Of a stretch of 64,000 nucleotides of DNA, positions 21,784-29,226 are shown one piece after another. The notes under the pieces were generated by a model. It had not been told where the DNA came from, searched no databases, and worked only from the letters and a program-made list of their open reading frames with translations. Location of the stretch: contig NZ_RCCP01000005.1 in NCBI RefSeq assembly GCF_003664125.1, positions 62,001 to 126,000 on the forward strand. The letters are read 5' to 3'. Every line of letters starts with the position of its first letter. Within the stretch, counting starts at the first letter, position 1. Position numbers and translations under genes: made by a program. Source of the stretch: Planococcus citreus. Lineage in GTDB: Bacteria > Bacillota > Bacilli > Bacillales_A > Planococcaceae.

Positions 21784-22135
21784 GGGGACGTTACGGATTC
21801 GACAGGGATGGTTCGAGCTTGGGTTGCGCGTCGGAGGATCGGCTTCGTCATCAACGTAACTTATAACAACTGGCAAAACTAACAACAACCTAGCATTCGC
21901 AGCGTAAGCTCGGATCTGCTTTATGTAACCATCGCCCATGTGGCTGCATAGAGCTCACTTTTAGTGGGATACGGCAGTCAGTGCCGTTTGAGCTGACTGC
22001 AAGAGATTCTCGAACTAGCCCTCATGACGCCTGCTTGTCGGCAGATTGAGCGGCGAAACTCCAATAGATAAGCTACACGCGTAGATGCTCAAGTAACGGA
22101 GTCTCTGGACGCGGGTTCGACTCCCGCCGTCTCCA
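21784..22135 (+). ncRNA. ssrA: Transfer-messenger RNA (tmRNA)
   Basis: A 352-nt tmRNA. The acceptor stem is GGGGACG at the 5' end paired with CGTCTCC at the 3' end, and the T-arm GCGGG-TTCGACT-CCCGC is intact. The tag reading frame runs from 21872 to the TAA at 21905-21907 and encodes GKTNNNLAFAA (after the alanine carried by tmRNA itself). CCA is not encoded. Pseudoknot-forming segments fill the rest. SmpB and RNase R, both needed for its function, are encoded just upstream. Confidence 0.97.
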
Positions 22136-22157
22136 TAGAATTTTATGGAGTTTATGA

Positions 22158-22195
22158 AACGCCAAAATCCTACAAAAGGATTTTGGCGTTTTTGT
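22158..22195 (+). terminator. Terminator of ssrA
   Basis: Thirteen-bp stem AACGCCAAAATCC / GGATTTTGGCGTT, then T-rich. Confidence 0.85.
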
Positions 22196-22299
22196 TTTGT
22201 GAAAAGCTAATATGAGAACTATCGATATCACTTGATGCATGAAATGTGTCTATATTAAAACTCTTTTAATATAATGATTATTTGTACTGTGTAAATATT

Positions 22300-22337
22300 A
22301 AAAAACCGGCAACTCCATTATAGGGGTTGCCGGTTTC
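22300..22337 (-). terminator. Terminator of the SDR-aldehyde dehydrogenase operon
   Basis: AAACCGGCAACTCC paired with GGGGTTGCCGGTTT; the T-run is on the minus strand side, just after the aldehyde dehydrogenase stop. Confidence 0.75.
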
Positions 22338-22342
22338 ACATT

Positions 22343-23815
22343 TTATTTCTTCGTATTATCCACAAATGCCCCGTACTGTCTGCGCTGATGTTGCACGGAC
22401 AGCCATTTTAAGGTAGTGAATTCCTCAAGCACCCATTCGCCGTTAAAGCGGCCGAGGCCGGAGTCTTTTTCGCCCCCGAATGGCATATGCGCTTCGTCGT
22501 TGACCGATTGGTCGTTGACGTGGATCATGCCTGTCTCGATCTGGTGAGCGATGTTCGTGCCGTGTTCGATGTTCGCTGAATGCACAGCACCGCTCAAGCC
22601 AAACGGATATTTATTGGCCTGTTCAACCACTTCCTCGTCGCTTTCAAACGGAATGAGAATGGCGACAGGGCCGAAAATTTCGTTCTCTGCAAGCGGCATG
22701 TCGTTTGTAACGCCGGTCAAGACTGTCGGTTGGAGGACATTGCCGTCCGCTTTGCCGCCGAGGCGGATCTTCGCACCTTGTTCGACCGTGGCGTCAATGT
22801 CTTTTAGGATACGGTCGACTTGGTCGCGGTTGATAAGCGGCCCGACTTGCGTATCTGCTTCTGCAGGGTTGCCGTATTTCAACTTGCCGGCACGTTCAAT
22901 GAACTGCTCGGCAAATGTGTCGTAGATGTCCTTGTGGACGAAAATACGGTTAATCGACATGCAAATCTGGCCTTGGTGATAGAATTTGCCGAATAGGGCA
23001 GACTCGACCGCCTGGTCGACATCAGCATCTTCAAGGACGATGAAATTATTATTGCCCCCAAGTTCCAAAGCGGTTTTCTTCAATGTACCACCAGCCAGTT
23101 CGCCGATGTGTTTGCCGACTGGCGTCGAGCCGGTGAATGATATCAAACGCGGAGTTGGGTGGGTGACGATGTCATCGCCAATTTCAGAACCGCGGCCGAC
23201 GACAACATTGAGCAATCCTTTAGGTAGCCCAGCTGCTTCGAACAGGCTCGCGAACAATAGCCCGCCAGTGACAGGCGTATCGGTCGCTGGTTTGATGACG
23301 ACGGCATTGCCAGTGGCAAGTGCCGGCGCGATAGAACGAATCGCCAAATGGAACGGGAAGTTCCATGGGCTGATAATGCCGATGACGCCAAGCGGGTTGC
23401 GGTAGACGCGGTTTTCTTTGCCCGGTTGCTGGGAAGGCATAATTTTTCCTTCCATGCGGAACGGGAAAGTCGCCGCTTCTTTCAGGATATTCATCGAAGC
23501 GCCGAATTCGACTGTCGCTTTGATCTTCGTACTGCCGGCTTCTTTGATGAGCCATTCGATGATCAATTCTTTGTTTTCCTTCATGACTTCGATAGCTTTT
23601 TCCATGACGGCTTGTTTCGCTTGCGGCAATTCCTTCGCCCACTCAAGTTGGGCGGTTTCTGCTGCTTTATAAGCGGCGTCCAAATCGTTCTTATCGGCTG
23701 CTTGCGTGGTGACCAGTTCTTCACCGGTGAACGGATTGGTGTTTTTCATTTGGCTATCGCTGGACCCGGAAGTCCATTCGCCGTTTATAAAAATCTTGGA
23801 AAAATCGGTTTTCAT
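22343..23815 (-). CDS. NAD(P)-dependent aldehyde dehydrogenase
   Basis: A 490-aa member of the aldehyde dehydrogenase superfamily. Visible are the cofactor-binding PWNFPFHLAIRSIAPAL segment, the Rossmann loop FTGSTPVGKHIG, the catalytic Glu in ALELGGNNNFIV and the catalytic Cys in HQGQICMSINRI. The C-terminus has the usual MPFGGEKDSGLGRFNGEW. It resembles the benzaldehyde/vanillin-type dehydrogenases (YfmT-like); the substrate cannot be fixed from sequence. It starts at ATG 23815 behind GGAGA and follows the SDR gene by 23 bases on the minus strand, so the two probably form an operon. Confidence 0.9.
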   Translation of the reverse strand: MKTDFSKIFINGEWTSGSSDSQMKNTNPFTGEELVTTQAADKNDLDAAYKAAETAQLEWAKELPQAKQAVMEKAIEVMKENKELIIEWLIKEAGSTKIKATVEFGASMNILKEAATFPFRMEGKIMPSQQPGKENRVYRNPLGVIGIISPWNFPFHLAIRSIAPALATGNAVVIKPATDTPVTGGLLFASLFEAAGLPKGLLNVVVGRGSEIGDDIVTHPTPRLISFTGSTPVGKHIGELAGGTLKKTALELGGNNNFIVLEDADVDQAVESALFGKFYHQGQICMSINRIFVHKDIYDTFAEQFIERAGKLKYGNPAEADTQVGPLINRDQVDRILKDIDATVEQGAKIRLGGKADGNVLQPTVLTGVTNDMPLAENEIFGPVAILIPFESDEEVVEQANKYPFGLSGAVHSANIEHGTNIAHQIETGMIHVNDQSVNDEAHMPFGGEKDSGLGRFNGEWVLEEFTTLKWLSVQHQRRQYGAFVDNTKK

Positions 23816-23838
23816 TTAAATCGTCTCCATTCTTTTTC

Positions 23839-24573
23839 TTAAGGCTGTTGTCTCGGGCGGATCAAGATTTCGTTAACGTCGACGTGTGATGGCTGTTCCA
23901 CCGCATAGCCGATAGCATTCGCGATATCTTCCGCCTGTAGCGGTTCCATGGACATGCTCTTGAAGCTGTCGAGTACATCATCATCAGTGATGGTATCTGT
24001 CAATTCGGTTGCGACCGCACCTGGCGATACGATGGTCACGCGGATTTCATGCGATGGATCGATCTCTTGGCGCAGCCCATCTGAAATGGCGCGCACCGCG
24101 TATTTCGTGCCGCTGTAAACGGCGCTGCCTTTCATGACTTGATGGCCTGCCACAGAGGAAACGTTCAAGATGTGGCCGGATTTCTGTTCTTCCATGATCG
24201 GAAGAACAGCCGCGATGCCGTAAAGCACGCCTTTAATGTTAACGTCGACCATCTGGTCCCATTCATCGAGTTTCAGCTTATTCATATAGGACAATGGCAT
24301 AAGTCCGGCATTATTGACGAGGATGTCAATTTTTCCGGTTTTCTCTAATGCCGCTTGTGCTAGTGATTTCATTTCATCGGCTGAGGTGACATCGGTTACT
24401 TTATAATCAGCGCTTCCGCCTTCAGCTTCGATTTCTTTTTTCAAGTCCACTAAGCGCTCTTCGCGCCGTGCAGCGAGCATGACGTGGTAGCCTCTTGCTG
24501 CCAGTTCCTTTGCAGTAGCTTGACCGATACCACTGCTTGCCCCTGTAATGATTGCAGTATTTTTCTCTGTCAT
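23839..24573 (-). CDS. SDR family NAD(P)-dependent oxidoreductase
   Basis: A 244-aa classical short-chain dehydrogenase. Cofactor motif TGASSGIG is at residues ~10-17, NNAG in the central strand, catalytic Ser in NVSSVAG and the Tyr-X3-Lys pair in YSGTKYA. The basic residues after the first strand (AARREERL) favour NADP. Substrate unknown. It starts at ATG 24573 behind GGAG and is the first gene of the minus-strand pair with the aldehyde dehydrogenase; together they could oxidise or detoxify an alcohol/aldehyde. Confidence 0.9.
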   Translation of the reverse strand: MTEKNTAIITGASSGIGQATAKELAARGYHVMLAARREERLVDLKKEIEAEGGSADYKVTDVTSADEMKSLAQAALEKTGKIDILVNNAGLMPLSYMNKLKLDEWDQMVDVNIKGVLYGIAAVLPIMEEQKSGHILNVSSVAGHQVMKGSAVYSGTKYAVRAISDGLRQEIDPSHEIRVTIVSPGAVATELTDTITDDDVLDSFKSMSMEPLQAEDIANAIGYAVEQPSHVDVNEILIRPRQQP

Positions 24574-24957
24574 ATCTATTCAGCTCCAGTTCTGTTTTAT
24601 TTTAAATGATGGCGAAAATGTCCTGAAATAAAGACATCTTATTTCCTTACCCGCAACTATGGCTTTTCTAAACAAGTGCTGATTATGCAGTGTCGAATGC
24701 TCTGCTTATGGGTGTTTTGGCAAGATGCGTGGCTTCGAATGACTTGAAAAAGAGAGATGGAAGTTTAAGAATTGGAGCACGAAGTCATGCAAGCGGATTC
24801 CAACTATTTCCATGGGCAATTGGTCTTAATTTCCATTGTTTCATTCCGCAGGTTGATGGGTATTTGATATTGAACCTAAGTGCTTTAGTTGATACATAAT
24901 TCAGACAGTTGACAAGCGCGCCAATGTTCCGTAGCGTAATATCTTGTGAAGAAATTT
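24574..24957. other. Intergenic stretch between the divergent SDR and BCCT genes
   Basis: About 380 bases that must hold the promoters of both divergent transcription units. A TTGACA (24908-24913) points towards the BCCT gene, but no -10 lies at a good distance (TAATAT follows after 22 bp). The 69-codon open frame at 24690-24899 has no ribosome-binding site and no recognisable protein character. I see no hairpin terminator or riboswitch. Confidence 0.4.
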
Positions 24958-24972
24958 AAAGGAGGAGACTAT

Positions 24973-26469
24973 ATGAAGAAAGTAACAAACGTGTTTTGGA
25001 TCTCGATCGTTCTAATTGCTTTGGCAGTTGGCTACGGTGCGCTTGCTCCAGAACATTTTGCGGAAGTTACCGGCAATATGGAATCGTTCCTGACTACTTC
25101 GTTCGGTTGGTATTATTTATTGATCGTTTCAGTAATGGTTATCTTTTGCTTGTACTTCCTTGTTAGTCCAATGGGACAGATTAAATTAGGGAAAGACACA
25201 GACAAGCCGGAATATTCATTTGCAACATGGATTGCAATGCTGTTCTCAGCGGGCATGGGTATCGGGCTCGTATTCTGGGGTGCGGCAGAGCCGCTATCGC
25301 ATTTCGCGATCGACCCGGCGACAGCTGAGCCGGGATCTCAGGAAGCGTTCCGGGAATCCATGCGTTTTACATTTTTCCACTGGGGCATCCATGCATGGGC
25401 AATTTACGCAGTAGTTGCATTATCGCTGGCATACTTCCAATTCCGTAAAGGTGAGCCAGGGCTTATTTCCTCGACGCTTCGCCCATTGTTCGGCGACCGC
25501 ATGAAAGGCCCGTGGGGTGTTCTTGTTGACGTTATTGCTGTATTCGCTACAGCGGTCGGTGTCGCGACGACACTTGGCTTCGGTGCCATCCAGATCAATG
25601 GAGGGCTCGCGTATTTGTTTGACGGCATTCCAGGGGATAGCCTGATTACGCAAATCATCATCATCGCAGTCGTCACTGTGCTGTTTATGGTTTCCTCTTG
25701 GTCAGGCATCAGCAAAGGGATCAAGTACTTGTCGAATACCAATATGGTGCTTGCTATTACCTTGCTCATTTTGGTAATCGTTCTTGGGCCGACCTTATTG
25801 ATTTTCAACATGTTCACCGATTCACTCGGAAGCTATTTCCAAAACTTGATCAATATGAGTTTCCGTTCTGCCCCGATCAATGGCGAAAACCGCTCATGGA
25901 TTGACGGTTGGACGATCTTCTATTGGGCATGGTGGATCTCTTGGTCGCCATTTGTCGGGATTTTCATTGCCCGCGTTTCCAAAGGCCGGACCATCCGGGA
26001 ATTCCTGTTTGGCGTCTTGCTCATTCCGACGTTCATCAGCTTCATCTGGTTCGCGGCATTTGGCACAACGGCAATCGATGTGCAAAGCAGCGGCGTCGAT
26101 TTGACTGGATTGTTGACAGAAGAAACATTGTTCGCCGTGTTTAATGAATTGCCGCTTGGCATGTTGTTGTCGATTGTGGCAGTGTTGCTCATTTCGACTT
26201 TCTTTATCACTTCTGCCGACTCAGCTACATTTGTACTCGGCATGCAGACTTCCAACGGATCGCTGGACCCAGCGAACGCCGTGAAGCTGACATGGGGGAT
26301 TGCGCAATCGACCATCGCGGTCATCCTGCTCTTTGCAGGCGGGCTCGGGTCCTTGCAGACGGCATTGATTATCGCCGCCTTCCCGTTCTCGTTCATCATG
26401 CTATTGATGATGGCGTCGTTCTATAAAGCCTTGAACCTTGAATACAAAGCAATCAAGCGCAAACGATAA
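24973..26469 (+). CDS. BCCT family betaine/carnitine/choline transporter
   Basis: A 498-aa secondary transporter with twelve predicted membrane helices, importing a quaternary-ammonium osmolyte such as glycine betaine, usually with sodium. The family signature is present near the middle (WAWWISWSPFVGIFIARVS), along with FSAGMGIGLVFWGAAEP in an early helix, which is like OpuD. The frame is open nine codons upstream; ATG 24973 follows AAAGGAGGAG. It is monocistronic, and an osmoprotective role is inferred. Confidence 0.93.
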   Translation: MKKVTNVFWISIVLIALAVGYGALAPEHFAEVTGNMESFLTTSFGWYYLLIVSVMVIFCLYFLVSPMGQIKLGKDTDKPEYSFATWIAMLFSAGMGIGLVFWGAAEPLSHFAIDPATAEPGSQEAFRESMRFTFFHWGIHAWAIYAVVALSLAYFQFRKGEPGLISSTLRPLFGDRMKGPWGVLVDVIAVFATAVGVATTLGFGAIQINGGLAYLFDGIPGDSLITQIIIIAVVTVLFMVSSWSGISKGIKYLSNTNMVLAITLLILVIVLGPTLLIFNMFTDSLGSYFQNLINMSFRSAPINGENRSWIDGWTIFYWAWWISWSPFVGIFIARVSKGRTIREFLFGVLLIPTFISFIWFAAFGTTAIDVQSSGVDLTGLLTEETLFAVFNELPLGMLLSIVAVLLISTFFITSADSATFVLGMQTSNGSLDPANAVKLTWGIAQSTIAVILLFAGGLGSLQTALIIAAFPFSFIMLLMMASFYKALNLEYKAIKRKR

Positions 26470-26548
26470 GCTATAAAAGATGCTGAACTAGAGGATAGCT
26501 TTCTATATGTAAAAGTGATCAAAAGCTTATCCTATATAAAAAATTCAG

Positions 26549-26692
26549 TGAACTGTCTAAGTGTTTGGAGAAGCGTTTGCTTGACTCCTGTGGGATCAGC
26601 GGGTTTGAGAGACCCCGCAGACCGCGAAGCGGTTGAGGAGGCTCGATTCCCGCCCCACGGAAAGCAAGCAAGTAGCTTCGGAAAACACAGAA
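26549..26692 (+). repeat. Intergenic palindromic repeat, copy B
   Basis: About 144 bp after the BCCT gene. The ends pair (GTGTTT near the start with AAAACAC near the end; AAGCGTTTGCTTG with CAAGCAAGTAGCTT). The core matches the family: TTGACTCCTGTGGGA, GAGACCCCGCAGACC, GAGGAGGCT and CCACGGAAAGC. The opening, AAGTGTTTGGAGAAGCGTT, is nearly the same as that of copy E. The gap 26470-26782 otherwise holds only the following terminator. Confidence 0.75.
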
Positions 26693-26694
26693 CG

Positions 26695-26727
26695 AAAAGG
26701 GTGCCGGAAGTCCGGCACCCTTTTTCT
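26695..26727 (+). terminator. Terminator next to repeat copy B
   Basis: Stem AAAAGGGTGCCGGA / TCCGGCACCCTTTT with a two-base spacer and T-run; it probably ends the BCCT message. Confidence 0.8.
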
Positions 26728-26782
26728 ATGGAAAGTCGCGTATAATGGATAATGGAAATCGTGTTGAATGGAGGAGTATTTT

Positions 26783-27661
26783 TTGGAAAAACCACATATT
26801 ATGCTTGTAGACGGAATGGCGGTATTGTTCCGTTCGTATTTTGCCACTGCGGGCGTCGGGCAATTTTTCCGCACAGAAAGCGGGCTCGCGACAAACGGTG
26901 TGCAAGGATTCGCTCGCCACGTGCTCACCGCAAAATCATTGATGAAGCCGACCCATATCGCCGTGTGCTGGGATATGGGCGCGCATACGTTCCGCACAGA
27001 CTTGTTCGACGGCTATAAGGCAAACCGGCCGGCGCCGCCTGAAGATATGTTGCATCAATTCGACCAAGCACGTGAAGTTTCTGAGCTTCTGGGATGGAAA
27101 AATTACGGCGAAAAGGGCATCGAAGCGGATGATTTTATCGGCTCGTTTACGAAAAAATGGCCTGACGAGGCAGACTATACGATTATTACCGGCGATAAAG
27201 ACATGCTTCAGCTATTGAACCCATCGGTCAAGATCGCTTTCATGAAAAAAGGCTTCCATATCTATGACCTCTATACCGAAGCGCGATTCGGTGAAGAATA
27301 TGGCATCTTGCCGGAGCAGTTCGCCGATGTGAAAGCGTTTATGGGCGACCCGAGCGACGGCTATCCAGGTGTCAAAGGCATCGGCCCGAAGACGGCGCTT
27401 CAGTTGATTCAGCGCTATGGTTCGGTAGAAGGCGTCCTGGAACATATTGAGGACTTGAAGCCGGCCCAGAAAAAGAAAATCGAAGAACATCAGGATATGC
27501 TCGCGCTATCAAAAAAGCTGGCGGTCATCAAAGATGACCTCCAGCTCGATGTGGCACTCGAGGAAATCGCAGTGCCCGATTATTCTTCTGATTTGGTGAG
27601 GATATGCGACGAACGGGAATTCCGTCTGCTCGCAAGACTTTTGGAAAAATCATTTATCTGA
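26783..27661 (+). CDS. 5'-3' exonuclease of the PolA N-terminal type (YpcP-like)
   Basis: A stand-alone flap/5' nuclease of about 292 aa, related to the N-terminal domain of DNA polymerase I and able to remove RNA primers in related systems. Metal-binding acids are visible in LVDGMAVLF, KGIEADDFIGSF, ITGDKDMLQLL and GDPSDGYPGVKGIGPKTA, the last being the helix-hairpin-helix region that binds DNA. The start is TTG 26783 behind GGAGGAG; the in-frame ATG 26768 overlaps that site. Its stop overlaps the convergent C39-like gene by about 12 bases. Confidence 0.92.
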   Translation: MEKPHIMLVDGMAVLFRSYFATAGVGQFFRTESGLATNGVQGFARHVLTAKSLMKPTHIAVCWDMGAHTFRTDLFDGYKANRPAPPEDMLHQFDQAREVSELLGWKNYGEKGIEADDFIGSFTKKWPDEADYTIITGDKDMLQLLNPSVKIAFMKKGFHIYDLYTEARFGEEYGILPEQFADVKAFMGDPSDGYPGVKGIGPKTALQLIQRYGSVEGVLEHIEDLKPAQKKKIEEHQDMLALSKKLAVIKDDLQLDVALEEIAVPDYSSDLVRICDEREFRLLARLLEKSFI

Positions 27662-28171
27662 CTTCGACACCGGTGAAATCTGGACGAAACTCAATACGCC
27701 CCGGTTCTCCCGGAACGACACCGCCCGCAGCTTGCTCGGGCGGTTTTTTTGTCCGTTGTCGTGAATATACAGAAGCAAATCGTCCGGAGTTTCCTCATAA
27801 CCGATGAGCGGAACCCAGTGATAGGCGAAAGTGGTTTTTTGGCACCAACGCATTGAAAAATAACGGTCGAATTTCACAGCGAGCGGATAGCCGGCATCGA
27901 GTTGCAGTTTGATCTGTTCAGTCGTGCGAACCCGCTTGATGTCATACCGCGGCCAAGCCATTTTTCTCAATCGCCGGATCAGGCAAAAAGCGCTCAATCC
28001 GATCGGCGTCGTCCCGAGATATTTATAAAGCGGCCCGATCCCCGGTGCCACACCTTCATGGTAGAGGAGAATCGACGCAGCAGTGACGGGCCCGCATGCA
28101 GAAGCACGGTAAGCAGCAGGTACATGTTCAGCGTATTGGTTCATGGCTTGAAAAGGCAGCAGCACTTTCAT
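27650..28171 (-). CDS. C39-like (papain-fold) cysteine peptidase family protein
   Basis: A 173-aa protein resembling the peptidase C39-like family. The likely nucleophile is Cys26 in SACGPVTAASILLYH, the likely His is in YHWVPLIGYEE, and an Asp follows in LYIHDNG, in the right order for a C39 triad. There is no signal peptide and no ABC transporter beside it, so it is not a bacteriocin exporter. It starts at ATG 28171 behind AAAGGAGG. It heads away from the STAS gene by 24 bases and may be co-transcribed with it. Substrate unknown. Confidence 0.8.
   Translation of the reverse strand: MKVLLPFQAMNQYAEHVPAAYRASACGPVTAASILLYHEGVAPGIGPLYKYLGTTPIGLSAFCLIRRLRKMAWPRYDIKRVRTTEQIKLQLDAGYPLAVKFDRYFSMRWCQKTTFAYHWVPLIGYEETPDDLLLYIHDNGQKNRPSKLRAVSFRENRGVLSFVQISPVSKSDK
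27721..27751 (+). terminator. Terminator of the exonuclease gene inside the opposing coding sequence
   Basis: CCGCCCG-AGCAAG-type hairpin: CCGCCCGCAGC / GCTCGGGCGG with a T-run of eight. It lies 60 bases past the exonuclease stop, within the 3' end of the minus-strand C39-like gene, which reads through it as KNRPSKLRAV. Confidence 0.75.
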
Positions 28172-28194
28172 GATGCATCCTCCTTTTAAACGGT

Positions 28195-28653
28195 TCAGCG
28201 CAGCTTGGCTTCTCGTTCATCGAGCAAAGTTTGCAAGGCGCTGCGGAATGTCGTATAGACTTCCAGCTCAACGTGAATGCCGGCGTGGACAATTTCCCTG
28301 ACGAAGCGAGGGTTGAAGCCGACATAAATGCCGCGTAAGCCCATCAATTTCAAGGCGCTGTTCAATTGGGTCAGTTCGAGTGCGAGCTCATTGAAATCAA
28401 ACGATTGGACGTCTTGCATAGTCACTCCGGTGAAGTCGAAAATCGCTTGTTCCGTATCGCGGTGGTTATCGGCATAATCGAGTACTTTTGTCCGGATCGT
28501 CTCGAAGCGGTCGCGGAAGATATACCCGGCAATCGGCACGAGAATGGTATTCGGGACAATCGATGGGATGATCGGTGCCGACATGTTGTAGATGACGTCT
28601 TGGTAATACGCCACGAGGTCTTGCAATTCCTTAATTTCTTGTTGCGGATCCAT
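28195..28653 (-). CDS. Stand-alone STAS-domain protein (RsbR-paralogue type)
   Basis: A 152-aa protein: a short helical N-terminus (~45 residues) and a STAS domain as found at the C-terminus of stressosome RsbR proteins. It lacks the globin-like sensor half. In RsbR two Thr residues are phosphorylated; by eye the equivalents here are Val in GVTMQDVQSFD and Glu in FVREIVHAGI, so neither site seems usable. A link to SigB signalling is inferred from family only. It starts at ATG 28653 behind GAGGTG and lies between the C39-like and thioredoxin genes. Confidence 0.82.
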   Translation of the reverse strand: MDPQQEIKELQDLVAYYQDVIYNMSAPIIPSIVPNTILVPIAGYIFRDRFETIRTKVLDYADNHRDTEQAIFDFTGVTMQDVQSFDFNELALELTQLNSALKLMGLRGIYVGFNPRFVREIVHAGIHVELEVYTTFRSALQTLLDEREAKLR

Positions 28654-28700
28654 TTCGGCACCTCTGTTTTATAGTATTCGTAAATATCGGGCTTTCGCCT

Positions 28701-29021
28701 TTAAGCTTTTTGCTCTTCCAGGAAGTGGATGACAGAAGCGGGGGTCTTGGCATTGGCACTATGCAGATGTGCTTGTTTCACGCCGTCCTTGAAGATCAGC
28801 AGGCTCGGGATGCCCATCACTTCGTACTGCTCTGCGATTTCTGGCAGTTCGTCACGGTTGACGTCAAACCATTGGTAGTTGTCGTATTGCTCGATGATCG
28901 GATCGATGAACATATCCATGCGCGTGCAGTCAGGGCACCAGCCAGCCTGGAATTTCACGATGACTGGTTCGCCGTTTTGGATTGTATCGTTGAACTGTTC
29001 AGTTGTTTTTAGGGATTTCAT
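28701..29021 (-). CDS. Thioredoxin family protein
   Basis: A 106-aa thioredoxin-fold protein with the active site W-C-P-D-C at residues ~27-31 (FQAGWCPDCTRMD) and the cis-Pro loop MGIPSLLIFKDG. The WCPDC motif differs from the WCGPC of the main thioredoxin, so it is a variant oxidoreductase. The frame is open 19 codons further upstream, but ATG 29021 follows AAAGGAGGC. It is divergent from fadN. Partner unknown. Confidence 0.9.
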   Translation of the reverse strand: MKSLKTTEQFNDTIQNGEPVIVKFQAGWCPDCTRMDMFIDPIIEQYDNYQWFDVNRDELPEIAEQYEVMGIPSLLIFKDGVKQAHLHSANAKTPASVIHFLEEQKA

Positions 29022-29119
29022 TAAAATGCCTCCTTTAATAGTCCTTTTAATCTTACCCTTTTTTTGCTTTCTCTCCAAGCGCTTGGATAAAAGCGGCAGA
29101 AAAATCTTCCGATTAAATA

Positions 29120-29148
29120 TTGCGAAAATAGGAAAAATAATTTACACT
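29120..29148 (+). promoter_or_regulatory. Candidate SigA promoter of the fad operon
   Basis: TTGCGA (29120-29125), 17-bp spacer, TACACT (29143-29148). The FadR palindrome lies 40 bases further on, in the leader. Confidence 0.55.
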
Positions 29149-29189
29149 AAGAACGAGAAGGAAAGTATTTCTTTTTTTTACCCAGAAAA

Positions 29190-29207
29190 TGAATGAGTGT
29201 TCATTCA
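29190..29207 (+). promoter_or_regulatory. FadR operator of fadN-fadA-fadE
   Basis: TGAATGA-GTGT-TCATTCA, a perfect inverted repeat matching the B. subtilis FadR (YsiA) consensus TGAATGA-N4-TCATTCA. It overlaps the region just before the fadN ribosome-binding site, so acyl-CoA should relieve repression of beta-oxidation. Confidence 0.88.
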
Positions 29208-29226
29208 AAAATAGGAGGGTTTGCTC

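Noticed and set aside
21754-21939. 61-codon minus-strand frame in the ssrA region
   Set aside because: It runs antisense to tmRNA, whose structure fully explains the sequence.
24690-24899. 69-codon open frame before the BCCT gene
   Set aside because: No ribosome-binding site, no recognisable sequence, and it occupies the region that must hold two divergent promoters.
26515-26745. 76-codon open frame after the BCCT gene
   Set aside because: It spans repeat copy B and its terminator; the product has no protein-like features.
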